Below, one piece after another: positions 40,628 to 51,702 of a stretch of 64,000 bases of DNA. This DNA is from Thermosynechococcus vestitus BP-1. GTDB lineage: Bacteria > Cyanobacteriota > Cyanobacteriia > Thermosynechococcales > Thermosynechococcaceae. A program made the position numbers and the translations under genes. Within the stretch, counting starts at the first letter, position 1. Every line of letters starts with the position of its first letter. Where the stretch lies: the NCBI RefSeq assembly GCF_000011345.1, contig NC_004113.1, positions 2,399,501 through 2,463,500 of the forward strand, read 5' to 3'. Under the pieces are notes generated by a model. That model was not told where the DNA came from. It searched no databases and saw only the letters and a program-made list of their open reading frames with translations.

Positions 40628-41361
40628 CTCTCACTGGCGATTTTGGCGGCCCCCCGTTTGAGGAACCGGCACCAAATTATCCGACGGTCTTTGGCATCAC
40701 CCTAACACCCGTGGTGAGTGGGGTATTGATTGCCCTTGTCGGCTTGGGAGCCGCCGTCTATCTGGGCAGTTTGCTCATTGCCCCCAAGCTCGAGGAAGCC
40801 GCTAAGCTACAGCAAGAAATCGCCCAACAGGAAAATGACCTCGCCCAGCGGGAAGTGCTCCTGAAGCAACTCAATGATGCGATCGCGGGGTTAGAGCGCG
40901 CCAAGCAGGAAAATCGGGATGTGCGATCGCTCTTTGCCTCCCAGAAAGCTCTTGACACCCTCCTCCTTGACCTTAACCGCCTGATCGTAGCCAGCGGCGC
41001 CCAACTCAATACCTTTGAACCCGATAGTGCAGCTTCAGGAATTGTCCAAGATGGCTCCCTGGGCCCAGAACTCAATGCCAAACTAAAACAACAGGTAACC
41101 AACGTTACGATTCGAGGGCCATTTCCCAGCATTTTGCAGGTCATGGAAAAAATTGATCAGCAGCAGAACTTCCTCGTTATTAACAACCTGACGATGGAAC
41201 TCGTTGCGGATCAGCCTGGCGAAGTGATTACCACATTTAAGCTGATGGCCTATGTACCCCTAACCCCTGAGGAAATTGCCGCTCTGGCACCACCACCCCA
41301 GGAGGGGCAGCCCCAAGGAGGTGAGCAGCAAGGACAAGGGCAGCAACCACAACAGCAATAG
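40624..41361 (+). CDS. pilO: Type IV pilus assembly protein PilO
   Basis: PilO pairs with PilN in the pilus alignment complex. It has a membrane helix near residues 30-55, a periplasmic coiled coil (LEEAAKLQQEIAQQENDLAQ) and a PilO fold (VTIRGPFPSILQVMEKIDQQ). The tail of about 25 residues is almost only Gln, Gly and Pro and is probably disordered. ATGA overlap with pilN. No pilP follows, as usual in cyanobacteria. Confidence 0.92.
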   Translation: MTLTGDFGGPPFEEPAPNYPTVFGITLTPVVSGVLIALVGLGAAVYLGSLLIAPKLEEAAKLQQEIAQQENDLAQREVLLKQLNDAIAGLERAKQENRDVRSLFASQKALDTLLLDLNRLIVASGAQLNTFEPDSAASGIVQDGSLGPELNAKLKQQVTNVTIRGPFPSILQVMEKIDQQQNFLVINNLTMELVADQPGEVITTFKLMAYVPLTPEEIAALAPPPQEGQPQGGEQQGQGQQPQQQ

Positions 41362-41455
41362 CGCATGGCAATCAAAGCAGCAGCGTAGATTGTTTTAGAA
41401 CTGAGGAGCATTCTCTTTTCGTAGGTTGGGTAGCATTTGTGAGGAGTCAAGCATC

Positions 41456-43615
41456 GTGAGTCAGCTTTTACATCGTCTCGGTTTCGGGGTGGCCACAACG
41501 GCCCTCATTGCAGCAAGTCAAACGCCCACTTGGGCCGCAGCTACAGAAATTACCGACATTCGCCTTGTGACCGCTGCTAACGGTATCCAACTCTTTTTTA
41601 ACGTGCAAGGGAATCTACGGCCAGCGGTTTTTACGGTCAATCGTGGCAATGCTTCCATCGCCGACATTGCCAATAGCCAACTGCGCCTACCCCGAGGGGG
41701 TGCCTTCCGCCAAGATAACCCCGCTCCCGGGATCTCCTCCGTCGAGGTGGTGCAACTCGATGCGAAAACCATCCGCGTCACCGTGAATGGCATTAGTGCT
41801 GCCCCCATTGGTGAAGTCATCCGCGAAGGACGCAACGGACTGCAAATCAACTTCACGACGGCTCAAGGCCCGGCTGGTCCTCAAGTTGCCCCCACTGGCC
41901 AACCCATGGCCACGTTCCCAGGCCCTAGCGCAGTACCGCCTTTTCTGCCGCGCCCAGTACCGCCACCCGTTGGCGATATGCTCATTAGTCCTCTCAATGC
42001 TGATCCCGATGTGATTCAACTGGGCACCAATGAACGGATTCCCCGCCTACTGTTGCGGGAGGCTCCTGTGCGGGAGGTTCTTTCCCTACTGGCTCGTGCC
42101 GCCAATATGAACGTTGTGTTTCCTGAAGGGGGCACGACTGGCGGACCCACTATCTCCCTTGACATTGAAAACGAATCGGTCCAGGACGTGTTCAATTATG
42201 TGCTGCGGGTCACCAACCTCAAAGCCAACCGTCAGGGCCGCACCCTCTTTATCGGTCAAGTGTTACCTCCCGATGCCCAAAACCGTATTGTTCGCACCAT
42301 TCGTTTGAATCAACTGCGAGTCTTTGGTGCGGGCGCAATCACGCGGGAAATTAGCTCCCTTGCTCAAACGGGGGGGACCATTGGTACTGCCGGCGGGCAG
42401 GGTGGCCAAGCCGCGACAATCGCTCAAACAGGTCTTAACCGTGAAACTCGAACTCGTGAGGGTGACTTACAGCTGGGTGCTGTGCAGCTTTTGGAGATGT
42501 ATGGTGCCAACCTGCCTGATACAGGACAGGCGCAAGCACCAGCGGGCTGTGAGCAGTTGCAAGTGCCACCTGCGGCCGGCGGCGTTGTCAGTCAAATTTG
42601 CCGTAGTACACTCCTAAAAGGCTTAGAGGTCGTTGGCGATCCTCGTACAAACACGATTACCCTCATTGGCACACCCCGCAAGGTGGAAATTGCCACCCAA
42701 CTCATTCAGCAGTTTGACATCCGCAAGCGGCAGGTCATGGTGAATGTCAAGTTTATTGACGTTAATCTATCGCGGACCCGGACAGCAAATGCAGACTTAA
42801 TCACTAACTTTGGCAGTGGTCTTTGGGGAGCTATCTTCAGCAGTGAGGGACTTAGCGTTATCCGGGGTACCACACCCAATGTTGGTAGTTTGACCCCTCA
42901 GCCCCTACCCCCTTTTCCTGGCACACCAGTGGGTAGTTTACTCAGTAACTTTTTTGCCCAGATTCAATTAGCTATCGACACAGGAAATGCGACAATTCTC
43001 ACTAACCCAACCCTTGTGATTCAAGAGGGCAGCGCTGCCCAAGTCAATTTAACTCAAGAGATTTTCTCAGGGATTCAGTCTACGGTGAGTTCTCAGGCAA
43101 CGGGTAGTGGGGCAGCTATAACATCTCAGCAGATTACTCCTATTATTCGGCCAGCAGGAGTCATTTTTAATGTCACAGTGGATCAAATTGACGACAATGG
43201 CTTTATTACACTGCAACTCTCTCCTGAAGTGAGTGCCCCTACTGACACCTATGACGTGGTCTTTCCGGGGGTAGATAACCCCTCGATCGGAACGCTGCTG
43301 GCACAACGGCGGATGGAGTCCGGGCGGATTCGCCTGCGCGATGGCCAGACATTGATGTTGGCGGGGATCATCCAAGATCAGGATCGTTCAACGGTTACGA
43401 AAGTTCCCATCTTGGGGGATATTCCCCTCCTGGGGCGACTCTTCCGCCGGGAAAGCAACAGCCGTCAGCGCAATGAACTGGTGGTGATGGTGACACCAAA
43501 GATTATTGATGATACCCAGAATGCCGGGTTTGGCTACCAGTACTCGCCAACACCGGGTAGTATGCCACCCAATATCGAAAATCAAATTTTACAACCGCCC
43601 CAACAGCGCTTCTAA
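41456..43615 (+). CDS. pilQ: Type IV pilus secretin PilQ
   Basis: PilQ forms the outer-membrane pilus channel and also serves DNA uptake. An N-terminal signal peptide ends near TWAA, followed by an AMIN domain (residues about 28-125) that binds peptidoglycan. A Pro-rich linker, an STN/N0 domain (LLLREAPVREVLSLLARAA) and N1-type domains follow. The secretin core from about 430 ends in VPILGDIPLLGRLFR and ELVVMVTPKII. GTG 41456 was chosen because GAGGAG lies nine bases upstream. An intrinsic terminator follows. Confidence 0.94.
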   Translation: MSQLLHRLGFGVATTALIAASQTPTWAAATEITDIRLVTAANGIQLFFNVQGNLRPAVFTVNRGNASIADIANSQLRLPRGGAFRQDNPAPGISSVEVVQLDAKTIRVTVNGISAAPIGEVIREGRNGLQINFTTAQGPAGPQVAPTGQPMATFPGPSAVPPFLPRPVPPPVGDMLISPLNADPDVIQLGTNERIPRLLLREAPVREVLSLLARAANMNVVFPEGGTTGGPTISLDIENESVQDVFNYVLRVTNLKANRQGRTLFIGQVLPPDAQNRIVRTIRLNQLRVFGAGAITREISSLAQTGGTIGTAGGQGGQAATIAQTGLNRETRTREGDLQLGAVQLLEMYGANLPDTGQAQAPAGCEQLQVPPAAGGVVSQICRSTLLKGLEVVGDPRTNTITLIGTPRKVEIATQLIQQFDIRKRQVMVNVKFIDVNLSRTRTANADLITNFGSGLWGAIFSSEGLSVIRGTTPNVGSLTPQPLPPFPGTPVGSLLSNFFAQIQLAIDTGNATILTNPTLVIQEGSAAQVNLTQEIFSGIQSTVSSQATGSGAAITSQQITPIIRPAGVIFNVTVDQIDDNGFITLQLSPEVSAPTDTYDVVFPGVDNPSIGTLLAQRRMESGRIRLRDGQTLMLAGIIQDQDRSTVTKVPILGDIPLLGRLFRRESNSRQRNELVVMVTPKIIDDTQNAGFGYQYSPTPGSMPPNIENQILQPPQQRF

Positions 43616-43628
43616 GGGTGGCTGCTTG

Positions 43629-43662
43629 CCCCCTCTTGATCCCCTTAGGGGGGTTCTTTTTC
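43629..43662. terminator. Intrinsic terminator after pilQ
   Basis: CCCCCT (43629-43634) pairs with AGGGGG (43647-43652), or the inner CCCC-TTA-GGGG stem forms, and TTCTTTTT follows. It lies between convergent pilQ and chlN and reads best on the + strand for pilQ. Confidence 0.75.
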
Positions 43663-45069
<1,407 letters not shown>

Positions 45070-45078
45070 CTATTGCAA

Positions 45079-45459
45079 CTAGGTTTGATGACGTTGAGCG
45101 GCCTCCTCACTGTGTTCTTCAGCCCGATTACTGACAAAGGGCTTCGGGGGTAGTAAGCGAGGTTCTGGGGGCAGTTGCGCAGGATGATCGCGATTGGCTA
45201 GTTCTTCGTCAGGGTTGAAGTTCAAACCAAGGGCAGAAACGATGCGATCGGGATCGTTGGTGAGTTCAACAATGACAGGTAGAGCATCCAGTAGGCGGGG
45301 CTCTAGGGTCGTGAGCACTGCCAAAATAAAACTCGAGGAGGGGCGCCGTTGACCGCGATAGGTACTCCAAATGGCCAAGCGAACAATCCAATGGCGGTTT
45401 TCTTGGTAGTAGGCCAACCACTTACTGCGTGCGCTTTGCCGTAGTTGTTCAGGGTTCAT
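45079..45459 (-). CDS. DUF5331 protein between chlL and chlN
   Basis: This small soluble protein of unknown function has 126 residues. The N-terminal 80 are conserved-looking (QLRQSARSKWLAYYQENRHW, RLAIWSTYRG, RPSSSFILAVLTTLEPRL). The tail is acidic and Pro-rich and probably disordered. Its constant position between chlL and chlN in many cyanobacteria (from memory) suggests a link to dark chlorophyll synthesis. ATG 45459 was chosen for GGAG six bases upstream. GTG 45465 is an alternative. Confidence 0.75.
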   Translation of the reverse strand: MNPEQLRQSARSKWLAYYQENRHWIVRLAIWSTYRGQRRPSSSFILAVLTTLEPRLLDALPVIVELTNDPDRIVSALGLNFNPDEELANRDHPAQLPPEPRLLPPKPFVSNRAEEHSEEAAQRHQT

Positions 45460-45502
45460 ACTCACTCCAGCGAGGGGTTCCGTGGAGTATTCTAGGGGAG
45501 TT

Positions 45503-46348
45503 TTAGACAGCGGCGAGTGAACGTTCTGATCCCTGTGGATTCAAGTAGAAGTCAGATAGCAGGGCAAAGAGGTCGCGATCGGGGACATCCTTAGGCACGA
45601 CACCCTCGGGCCGCGCCAAAATTTGATCGGCAATGTTCAAGTAGTAGTCACAAACATCGTTGAGACTAGGATCACTTTCGGCCATCTCAAAGAGGGTTTT
45701 GCCCTTAACCCGTGACACGCGAATATCCTCAATCAGCGGTAGCACCTCAAGAATGGGCATGGGAACTGCTTCCACATACTTTTCAATGAGATCCCGCTTA
45801 TTGGTGCGATTACCAATGAGGCCCGCAAGGCGCAGAGGGTGGGTGCGAGCTTTTTCGCGGACAGAAGCGGCAATGCGATTGGCGGCAAAGAGGGCATCAA
45901 AGCCGTTATCAGTGACAATCAGACAATAATCAGCATAGTTGAGGGGGGCGGCAAAGCCACCACAGACCACATCCCCAAGAACGTCAAAGAGAATGACATC
46001 GTATTCATCAAAGGCATTGAGTTCCTTGAGGAGCTTGACGGTTTCACCGACGACATAGCCACCACACCCTGCGCCGGCTGGGGGACCACCCGCTTCAACA
46101 CAATCGACGCCGCCATAACCTTTGTAGATCACATCCTCTGGCCAGACATCCTCGTAGTGATAGTCCTTGGCTTGGAGGGTGTCGATGATGGTGGGAATCA
46201 GAAAGCCCGTGAGGGTAAATGTGCTGTCGTGCTTGGGGTCACAGCCAATTTGCAGGACTTTTTTGCCCCGCCGCGCCAGCGCCACGGAGATGTTGCAACT
46301 GGTGGTGGATTTGCCAATTCCGCCTTTACCGTACACTGCGAGTTTCAC
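45503..46348 (-). CDS. chlL: Light-independent protochlorophyllide reductase ATP-binding subunit L
   Basis: ChlL is the NifH-like Fe protein that feeds electrons to ChlNB using ATP. The P-loop is [12 protein letters not shown] at residues 6-17. The cluster cysteines are in [14 protein letters not shown] and [13 protein letters not shown] chose GTG 46348, which places the P-loop at the proper distance, giving 281 residues. An open frame to 46381 adds 11 non-conserved residues. It is the first gene of the chlL-DUF5331-chlN operon. The enzyme is oxygen-sensitive. Confidence 0.96.
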   Translation of the reverse strand: MKLAVYGKGGIGKSTTSCNISVALARRGKKVLQIGCDPKHDSTFTLTGFLIPTIIDTLQAKDYHYEDVWPEDVIYKGYGGVDCVEAGGPPAGAGCGGYVVGETVKLLKELNAFDEYDVILFDVLGDVVCGGFAAPLNYADYCLIVTDNGFDALFAANRIAASVREKARTHPLRLAGLIGNRTNKRDLIEKYVEAVPMPILEVLPLIEDIRVSRVKGKTLFEMAESDPSLNDVCDYYLNIADQILARPEGVVPKDVPDRDLFALLSDFYLNPQGSERSLAAV

Positions 46349-46971
46349 GTTGACCTTGCCTCCTCGGTAATGGAGCGACACGATGACCTAACTGCTATTG
46401 TCCGCCAGCGATCGCCAGAAGCGGCAGCGGTCAAGAAAATTATTTTTGTGTAATAAAATTTCAGCCTCCTTGAAAATCAGTAAAAAATTTTTCAAGCTCT
46501 CTCAGCCTGTCAGGACAGAAGTAGTTCTTTAAGAAATTAATTTTCATTTTTTTGTTGTTAGTTTTTTAGTTAAATTAAACAAAAATACAAAAGTTTCCCC
46601 TCCCCAAGTCATCCCCTGAGCGACTGAACCCAAAGCTAAAGTTTGTCTGCCTCGCGATCGCACCAACGGAAATCTGCAATAAGAAGCTGTTCTTCTAGGG
46701 GGCGATCGCCTGATCTGTTGTAAAGAATCATTAAAAATCTCGAAAGTAAATTATTTGTTACATTTAAGCGGTTGCATGCCCTCGAGCGCCACTTTCTCTC
46801 GTTTTCCCTAGGAAGTCGCTAGAATTTGAGGGAAGGCGATCGCGTTGCGGTTTTTTCCCTGCCATCCATCTCAACGAGCAAGATTAGCTCCTTGGAAAGG
46901 CAGGGCATCCTGAGGAAAAAGCTGTAGGCTAGCCTTCAGTCCGCCGTTGATATTGCCCGTAAGAATGGCCA
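46349..46971. promoter_or_regulatory. Divergent intergenic region between chlL and the CPP1-like gene
   Basis: This 623-bp region has no gene. The chlL-proximal half is strongly A+T-rich (about 46440-46610), with a T-rich tract and an imperfect dyad GTTTTTTAGTTAAATTAAAC. The far half has two HIP1-like sites. It probably holds the chlL promoter and regulator sites. No promoter could be fixed. Confidence 0.4.
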
Positions 46972-47604
46972 ATGAGCAAAGATCAATTTGCCATGAGTGA
47001 CAACCCCTACGAAAAGCTGCAAGTGCCAGAAGATGCTTCTTTCGAGCAGATTAAGGAAGCACGGGATGCACTATTAGCGGCTCATTCGGGGGATGAACGG
47101 CAGCGTACCGAAATTGAAGCAGCCTACGATGCAATTTTGATGGATCGGCTGCGGCAACGCCAAGAGGGCAAAATCAAAGTGCCCGAGCGCATTCGCTACG
47201 CCGAGGAACTCAAGGAACCGGCGCCAGCTAAGCTAAATCGCATTGCAAATCATCCTGCCCTTCAGTGGTGGCAGCAGCAGTTAGACACCCCCAACCTGCG
47301 GGGCATTGCCATTACCTCAACCATCTATGCCGTTCTGATGGCAATCGGGCTGGCTCAGGCCAATCCCGACACCTTGGCACTGGTACTGTCCCTGGGGGTT
47401 GGCTTTAACCTTGTGTGGCTGCAACGCAAGGAACAACGCCTTGGCCGTGCCTTTTTAATCACCCTCCTTGCCCTGATCTTGGGATCAGTGATGGCCGTGG
47501 GTCTCTATCAGCTTGGTCTGCCGGGGGTCTTCCTTACTGTGGATCAACTGGTGGGCATTGGTGTTTTTGTGACCTTTTGGCTCACCAGCAACTTCCTGCG
47601 CTAA
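46972..47604 (+). CDS. CPP1-like protein (chaperone-like protein of POR)
   Basis: This J-like-domain membrane protein has a divergent J domain at residues 8-60 (NPYEKLQVPEDASFEQIKEA), without the HPD motif. Three or four membrane helices follow from about residue 110. Plant CPP1 stabilises the light-dependent protochlorophyllide reductase. Here the gene is divergent from chlL, the light-independent enzyme, so a tetrapyrrole link by context is attractive. The start ATG 46972 has an in-frame alternative at 46993. It is convergent with dnaN, with a 4-base overlap of the stop regions. Confidence 0.8.
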   Translation: MSKDQFAMSDNPYEKLQVPEDASFEQIKEARDALLAAHSGDERQRTEIEAAYDAILMDRLRQRQEGKIKVPERIRYAEELKEPAPAKLNRIANHPALQWWQQQLDTPNLRGIAITSTIYAVLMAIGLAQANPDTLALVLSLGVGFNLVWLQRKEQRLGRAFLITLLALILGSVMAVGLYQLGLPGVFLTVDQLVGIGVFVTFWLTSNFLR

Positions 47605-48713
47605 CTGCGAATTTGAATGGGCATCACCAAGTATTTCATCTGGGCTTCCCCAAGGGGAAGGAGGATCGCAGGCTGAGTTTCGCCATTGAGTTGCAGTTGC
47701 ACATCAGCACTATTCATGACCTTCAGCCCCTCTAGAAGGTATTTGACATTGAAGGCCACCACCATCGACTCCCCTGAAATTTGAGCTGGTAGATTCTCTT
47801 CACCACTGCCCAATTGCGGAGCCTCGGCGGAGAGTTTCAATTCTTGAGCCTCAGTATCAATGTTGATTTTGACAACGTTATTCTTTTGCGCCGCAAGAAT
47901 CGCCACCCGCTCTAGGGCATCTGCCAGGGCCGATCGCTCAACCGTTACTTGGCGAGCAAAGGTCTTGGGAATGAGTTGGCGGTAATTGGGGTACTGGCCC
48001 TCCAGCAGACGGCTGGTAATCCGGGCATCATTGCCAATGTCAAACACCACTTGGGTGGGGTCACAGCGAAGTGCGACCATCCCATCTTGTTTCGCCATCA
48101 GCCGCTCTAGATCCTTGAGGGATTTTGCTGGAATGGTAATTGGCGAGAGGGGTTCTGCAGGAACAGGCTGTTCAGTAACGGTAACAGCAAGGCGGTGGCC
48201 ATCGGTCGCCGCAAACTCAAGGCGATCGCGCTCAAAGGTCACGTGCAACCCGCTGAGAATTTGCTTGTTTTCATCAGTGCTGGCCGCAAACAAACTCCCC
48301 TGAAGTCCCCGCCGTAATGCCTCTGCGGTTAACGTAATCGGCGTCACATCCTCTAAGGTCGGCAACGCCGGAAATTCCTCAGCACTCATCCCCTGAATCT
48401 CAAAGAAACCGCTGCCATAATCAAGGATCACCCGCGTATCTTCCGCCGTAATCTCAATATCGCGATTGGGCATCCGCGACACCATCTCACTAAAGAGCTT
48501 GGCGGAAACGGTAATCGCCCCCGGCACCTTCACCGCTGCATCGAGCCAGATTTGCATTCCCAGACTAAGATCAAAGACGGAGAGGCCAAGGCGGCCACCC
48601 TCAGCTTGCAGAAGAATATTCGCCAAAATCGGGTGCGACGGATTGCTAGGGGCAACGCGACTCAGGGGGGCGAGCTTACTACTGAGAACCGATTGTGAAC
48701 AAACAACTTTCAT
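47601..48713 (-). CDS. dnaN: DNA polymerase III sliding clamp (beta subunit)
   Basis: This ring-shaped dimer tethers the replicative polymerase. The three-domain clamp sequence is present, with MKVVCSQSVLSSKL at the start, HPILANILLQ, FAATDGHRLA, and the C-terminal YLVMPIQIR that packs the last domain. ATG 48713 gives 370 residues, as usual. No dnaA or DnaA-box cluster is visible next to it, so this is not evidence for the origin being here. Confidence 0.96.
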   Translation of the reverse strand: MKVVCSQSVLSSKLAPLSRVAPSNPSHPILANILLQAEGGRLGLSVFDLSLGMQIWLDAAVKVPGAITVSAKLFSEMVSRMPNRDIEITAEDTRVILDYGSGFFEIQGMSAEEFPALPTLEDVTPITLTAEALRRGLQGSLFAASTDENKQILSGLHVTFERDRLEFAATDGHRLAVTVTEQPVPAEPLSPITIPAKSLKDLERLMAKQDGMVALRCDPTQVVFDIGNDARITSRLLEGQYPNYRQLIPKTFARQVTVERSALADALERVAILAAQKNNVVKINIDTEAQELKLSAEAPQLGSGEENLPAQISGESMVVAFNVKYLLEGLKVMNSADVQLQLNGETQPAILLPLGEAQMKYLVMPIQIRS

Positions 48714-48792
48714 GGCGCACTCCAAAGCAGAGGCAGATGGGATGAAGCACGGCTCGTCATTGGCCGGTTTACTAGCATACTACGGCAATCGA

Positions 48793-50358
48793 TTACTGGT
48801 ATCGCTTAGGCAAAAATCGCCGTACTTTGCTCAGAAAAAACTCCACCTCTGGCAGATTTAGGGGTGAGATGATCGCTGCAAAAACGATCAGGTTGACACT
48901 GCCGGCGATCGCCAGTTGCAACAGTTGCACCCCCAAGCCTTCCCGCCCCCAGAGTAATTCCAGTCCTTTGAGGGCACCCCAACCTGCCCCACCAGCGAGA
49001 ACACTGGCTAGGGCAATTCCTGCCAAAGGCACAATAAGCTGCCCCCAAGGCAGCCCCCCCAAACGACGGTGCAAAATCCAAGTAAGGGCAATAAACGATA
49101 CCGTATTCACGCCAACAGTGGCCATTGCCAAACCGACAGCGCCAAAGACTTGGGTAAAGAAAAAGCAAAACAGGGCATTAAATCCCAATCCCCAGAGGGT
49201 GATATACAGTGGTGTGCGGCCATCCTCTAGGGCATAAAAGACACGGACAATCACATCGCGGGCAAGGTAGAAAAACATACCAATGGCATAGACCAGCAGC
49301 AGCGCCGCCACCAGTTGGGAGGCCTGAAAATCAAAGGCACGCCGCTCATAGACCACCCGCACTGCCGGTAAGGCCAAGGCCGCCATCAGGCCACCGAGGG
49401 GCATCATACTCAAGGCAGTGAGGACCAAGCTCTGGCGAATGCGTTCCTTAAGATGCGGCCAGTGTTCTGGCTGTGCCAACTTGGAAAAAATGGGCATATA
49501 GGGCACAAGGATTACATTGGAGAGAATCCCCAAGGGCGTCAGAAATAGGAGTTGGGAGTAACTCAAGGCCGACGCAGCACCCACCGGCAACTGGGAGGCA
49601 AAGAAGAGACTGATATAAACGCTGATCAGGAGCATTCCCGAGGATAGGGTGGCAGGCCCCATGAGTTGAATTAACTCCCGCACCTCAGGACGATTGAAAT
49701 CAAAACGTAATCGCAATGTACCCATGCCCGCTTGCCATTGGGCAGGAATTTGTACGAGCCATTGCAGTATTCCTCCCACTAGGGTTCCCCAAGCAAGTAC
49801 CACTGGGCCAAACTCATCAGCAAAGAACCAAATCCCAATGATCACCGCCAAGCTGGACAGCAGGGGACTAATGGAGGGCAGCCAATACTGATCGGCAGCA
49901 TTGAGGGTGCCAAAGCCAATCCCAATCAAACCCGAGAGCACCGCCAAGGGCGCCATAATCCGAAACTGCTCTGCGGCTAAGGCTTGAATCTCTGGACTTG
50001 CGCCGGGGGCAATGAGTTGAATTAAGGGTTCCGCCAGCACCATCAAAATGGCGGTGAGCACCAGCAGGAGGACGCCCACAACGGTGGTAATGGTTTCCAC
50101 GAGGGGCGCGGCTTTTTCTGGGGGTTGCTTGAGAACCACACTGATGATGGAACTGTGGAAAGGGCCATTGATCCCCCCCAAGAGCACAAAGAGAAACCCC
50201 GGAATCACATAGGCGTAACTGTAGGCATCCACTGCGGCGCCAACACCAAATTCGGCGGCGATCGCCTGCTGGCGAACCAGTCCCGCGACTTTACTCAACA
50301 GCGTAGCAACGGCAACAATGGTGGCAATGTGGGCAAGCGAACGCGACTTCTTTTGCAC
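48793..50358 (-). CDS. murJ: Lipid II flippase MurJ
   Basis: This MOP-superfamily flippase moves lipid II across the cytoplasmic membrane. Its 521 residues have about 14 membrane helices. The early VATLLSKVAGLVRQQAIAAEFG carries the conserved Arg, and the middle region IPFFSKLAQPE-like and VIVRVFYALEDGRTPL are MurJ signatures. It starts at GTG 50358. Its promoter may lie in the 66 bp after the histidine kinase gene. Confidence 0.93.
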   Translation of the reverse strand: MQKKSRSLAHIATIVAVATLLSKVAGLVRQQAIAAEFGVGAAVDAYSYAYVIPGFLFVLLGGINGPFHSSIISVVLKQPPEKAAPLVETITTVVGVLLLVLTAILMVLAEPLIQLIAPGASPEIQALAAEQFRIMAPLAVLSGLIGIGFGTLNAADQYWLPSISPLLSSLAVIIGIWFFADEFGPVVLAWGTLVGGILQWLVQIPAQWQAGMGTLRLRFDFNRPEVRELIQLMGPATLSSGMLLISVYISLFFASQLPVGAASALSYSQLLFLTPLGILSNVILVPYMPIFSKLAQPEHWPHLKERIRQSLVLTALSMMPLGGLMAALALPAVRVVYERRAFDFQASQLVAALLLVYAIGMFFYLARDVIVRVFYALEDGRTPLYITLWGLGFNALFCFFFTQVFGAVGLAMATVGVNTVSFIALTWILHRRLGGLPWGQLIVPLAGIALASVLAGGAGWGALKGLELLWGREGLGVQLLQLAIAGSVNLIVFAAIISPLNLPEVEFFLSKVRRFLPKRYQ

Positions 50359-50424
50359 AGGGGTGGCAATCCTAATGAAATTGGCTGATTTGGGGATGAC
50401 TCTGGCGATGATCGTACCAGCGAT

Positions 50425-51702
50425 CTAGATCTCTTTTATTTCTGTTGGCAGCAGAATCGTAAAGCAGGTACCTTGACCGACTTCACTCGTCACCTGAATC
50501 TGACCTCGATGGGCCTGAACAATGGACTGGGCGATCGCCAGCCCTAAACCTGTTCCCTCGGATTTTGTGCCCTGAAGGCGATAAAAGCGATCAAAAAGGC
50601 GGGGCAGTTCACTGGCAGGAATCCCCGGTCCATTATCGGCAATCACCAGACGGTAGAATTTGCCCTGCTGATCTAACCTCACTTGAATCTGACCGCCCGC
50701 AGGGGTATATTGCACGGCATTACTGAGGATATTGCTTAGGAGGCGGCTGAGATGATCGGGGTTGCCCCAAAGGCGATAGGCGGCTGCTTCTGAGGTCTGG
50801 GGATCTGCGAGCTCCAACGCCAGTTGCAGGTGCTTTTGTTCAATCAGGGGCATCTGCTCCTCAATCACCCCCAAAAGAATCGCATCGAGGTGGCAGGGTT
50901 GGGCCTGCAGGGGAATCATGCCGCTATCTTGGCGAGCCAGAAACAGCAAATCATCCACCAAACGGCTGAGGCGACGACTGAGGCGTTCAATGACCAGAAG
51001 TTGCTGGCGTTGGGTTTGCGGATCCGCAGTGGCTAGGGCAACTTGGACATTGGTTTGAATCAGGGCCACCGGATTGCGCAGTTCATGGGAGGCATCGGCG
51101 GTAAATTGCTTCAAATAGGCATAGGACTGCTGCAAGGGGGCGATCGCCAGCCGTGACAGGAACCAGCCACTAATACTCACCAGTGTCAGCGTGATGGTAA
51201 TACCGACTAAGAGATCCCAGAGGAGGGCTTGACTGGGTTGGGTCACCTCGAACCAAGGATGGCTAACCCGCAAATAGCCTAGCAGGCGATCGCCCACGAC
51301 TAAAGCCACCGTCATCTGCCGTAGCCAGCGATCCTTTGCCACCTGTACCGTTTCCGCTGTCCGACTCAGATGCAAGGGCAGATCCAGGGGTTCTGAAAAC
51401 GTGCTCCAAGCCAACTGCTGATCTGGGGTAAACCCCTCAAGGTCAATGTGATCTTCCTCTAGCCCAGCAAGGGGGCTACTGCCTAAACTAGTTTGCCAAT
51501 CAATGACTTCCGCAGTGCCCGTGTCAATAATCAGGGAGCGACTCACCACCTCAACAACGTGGCTAAGGGTGTCATCAACGCGCTCAATCAGCGTTCCCCG
51601 CACATAGAAAAAGAACCCTGTCCCAAAAATGAGGAGCAGAAGTGCCGTTACTCCGACGTACCACAGGGCCAGACGGTATTGAATCGCACGAACCATCGTC
51701 AT
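50425..51702 (-). CDS. Sensor histidine kinase, RppB/NrsS-like
   Basis: This membrane sensor kinase has an N-terminal helix (WYVGVTALLLLIFGTGFFFYV), a periplasmic domain of about 140 residues, and a second helix near 170-190. HisKA has ASHELRNPVALIQ (phospho-His), and the HATPase has SNAVQYTPAGG, ADNGPGIP and GTGLGLAIAQS. The N-terminus strongly resembles Synechocystis RppB/NrsS, which respond to redox or nickel. ATG 51702 overlaps the stop of the upstream CHAT protease gene as ATGA. No response regulator gene is adjacent, unlike the rppAB arrangement, so the partner is unknown. Confidence 0.9.
   Translation of the reverse strand: MTMVRAIQYRLALWYVGVTALLLLIFGTGFFFYVRGTLIERVDDTLSHVVEVVSRSLIIDTGTAEVIDWQTSLGSSPLAGLEEDHIDLEGFTPDQQLAWSTFSEPLDLPLHLSRTAETVQVAKDRWLRQMTVALVVGDRLLGYLRVSHPWFEVTQPSQALLWDLLVGITITLTLVSISGWFLSRLAIAPLQQSYAYLKQFTADASHELRNPVALIQTNVQVALATADPQTQRQQLLVIERLSRRLSRLVDDLLFLARQDSGMIPLQAQPCHLDAILLGVIEEQMPLIEQKHLQLALELADPQTSEAAAYRLWGNPDHLSRLLSNILSNAVQYTPAGGQIQVRLDQQGKFYRLVIADNGPGIPASELPRLFDRFYRLQGTKSEGTGLGLAIAQSIVQAHRGQIQVTSEVGQGTCFTILLPTEIKEI

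Noticed and set aside
47601-48713. Chromosome origin next to dnaN
   Set aside because: There is no dnaA gene or cluster of DnaA boxes nearby, and in cyanobacteria dnaN is often away from the origin.
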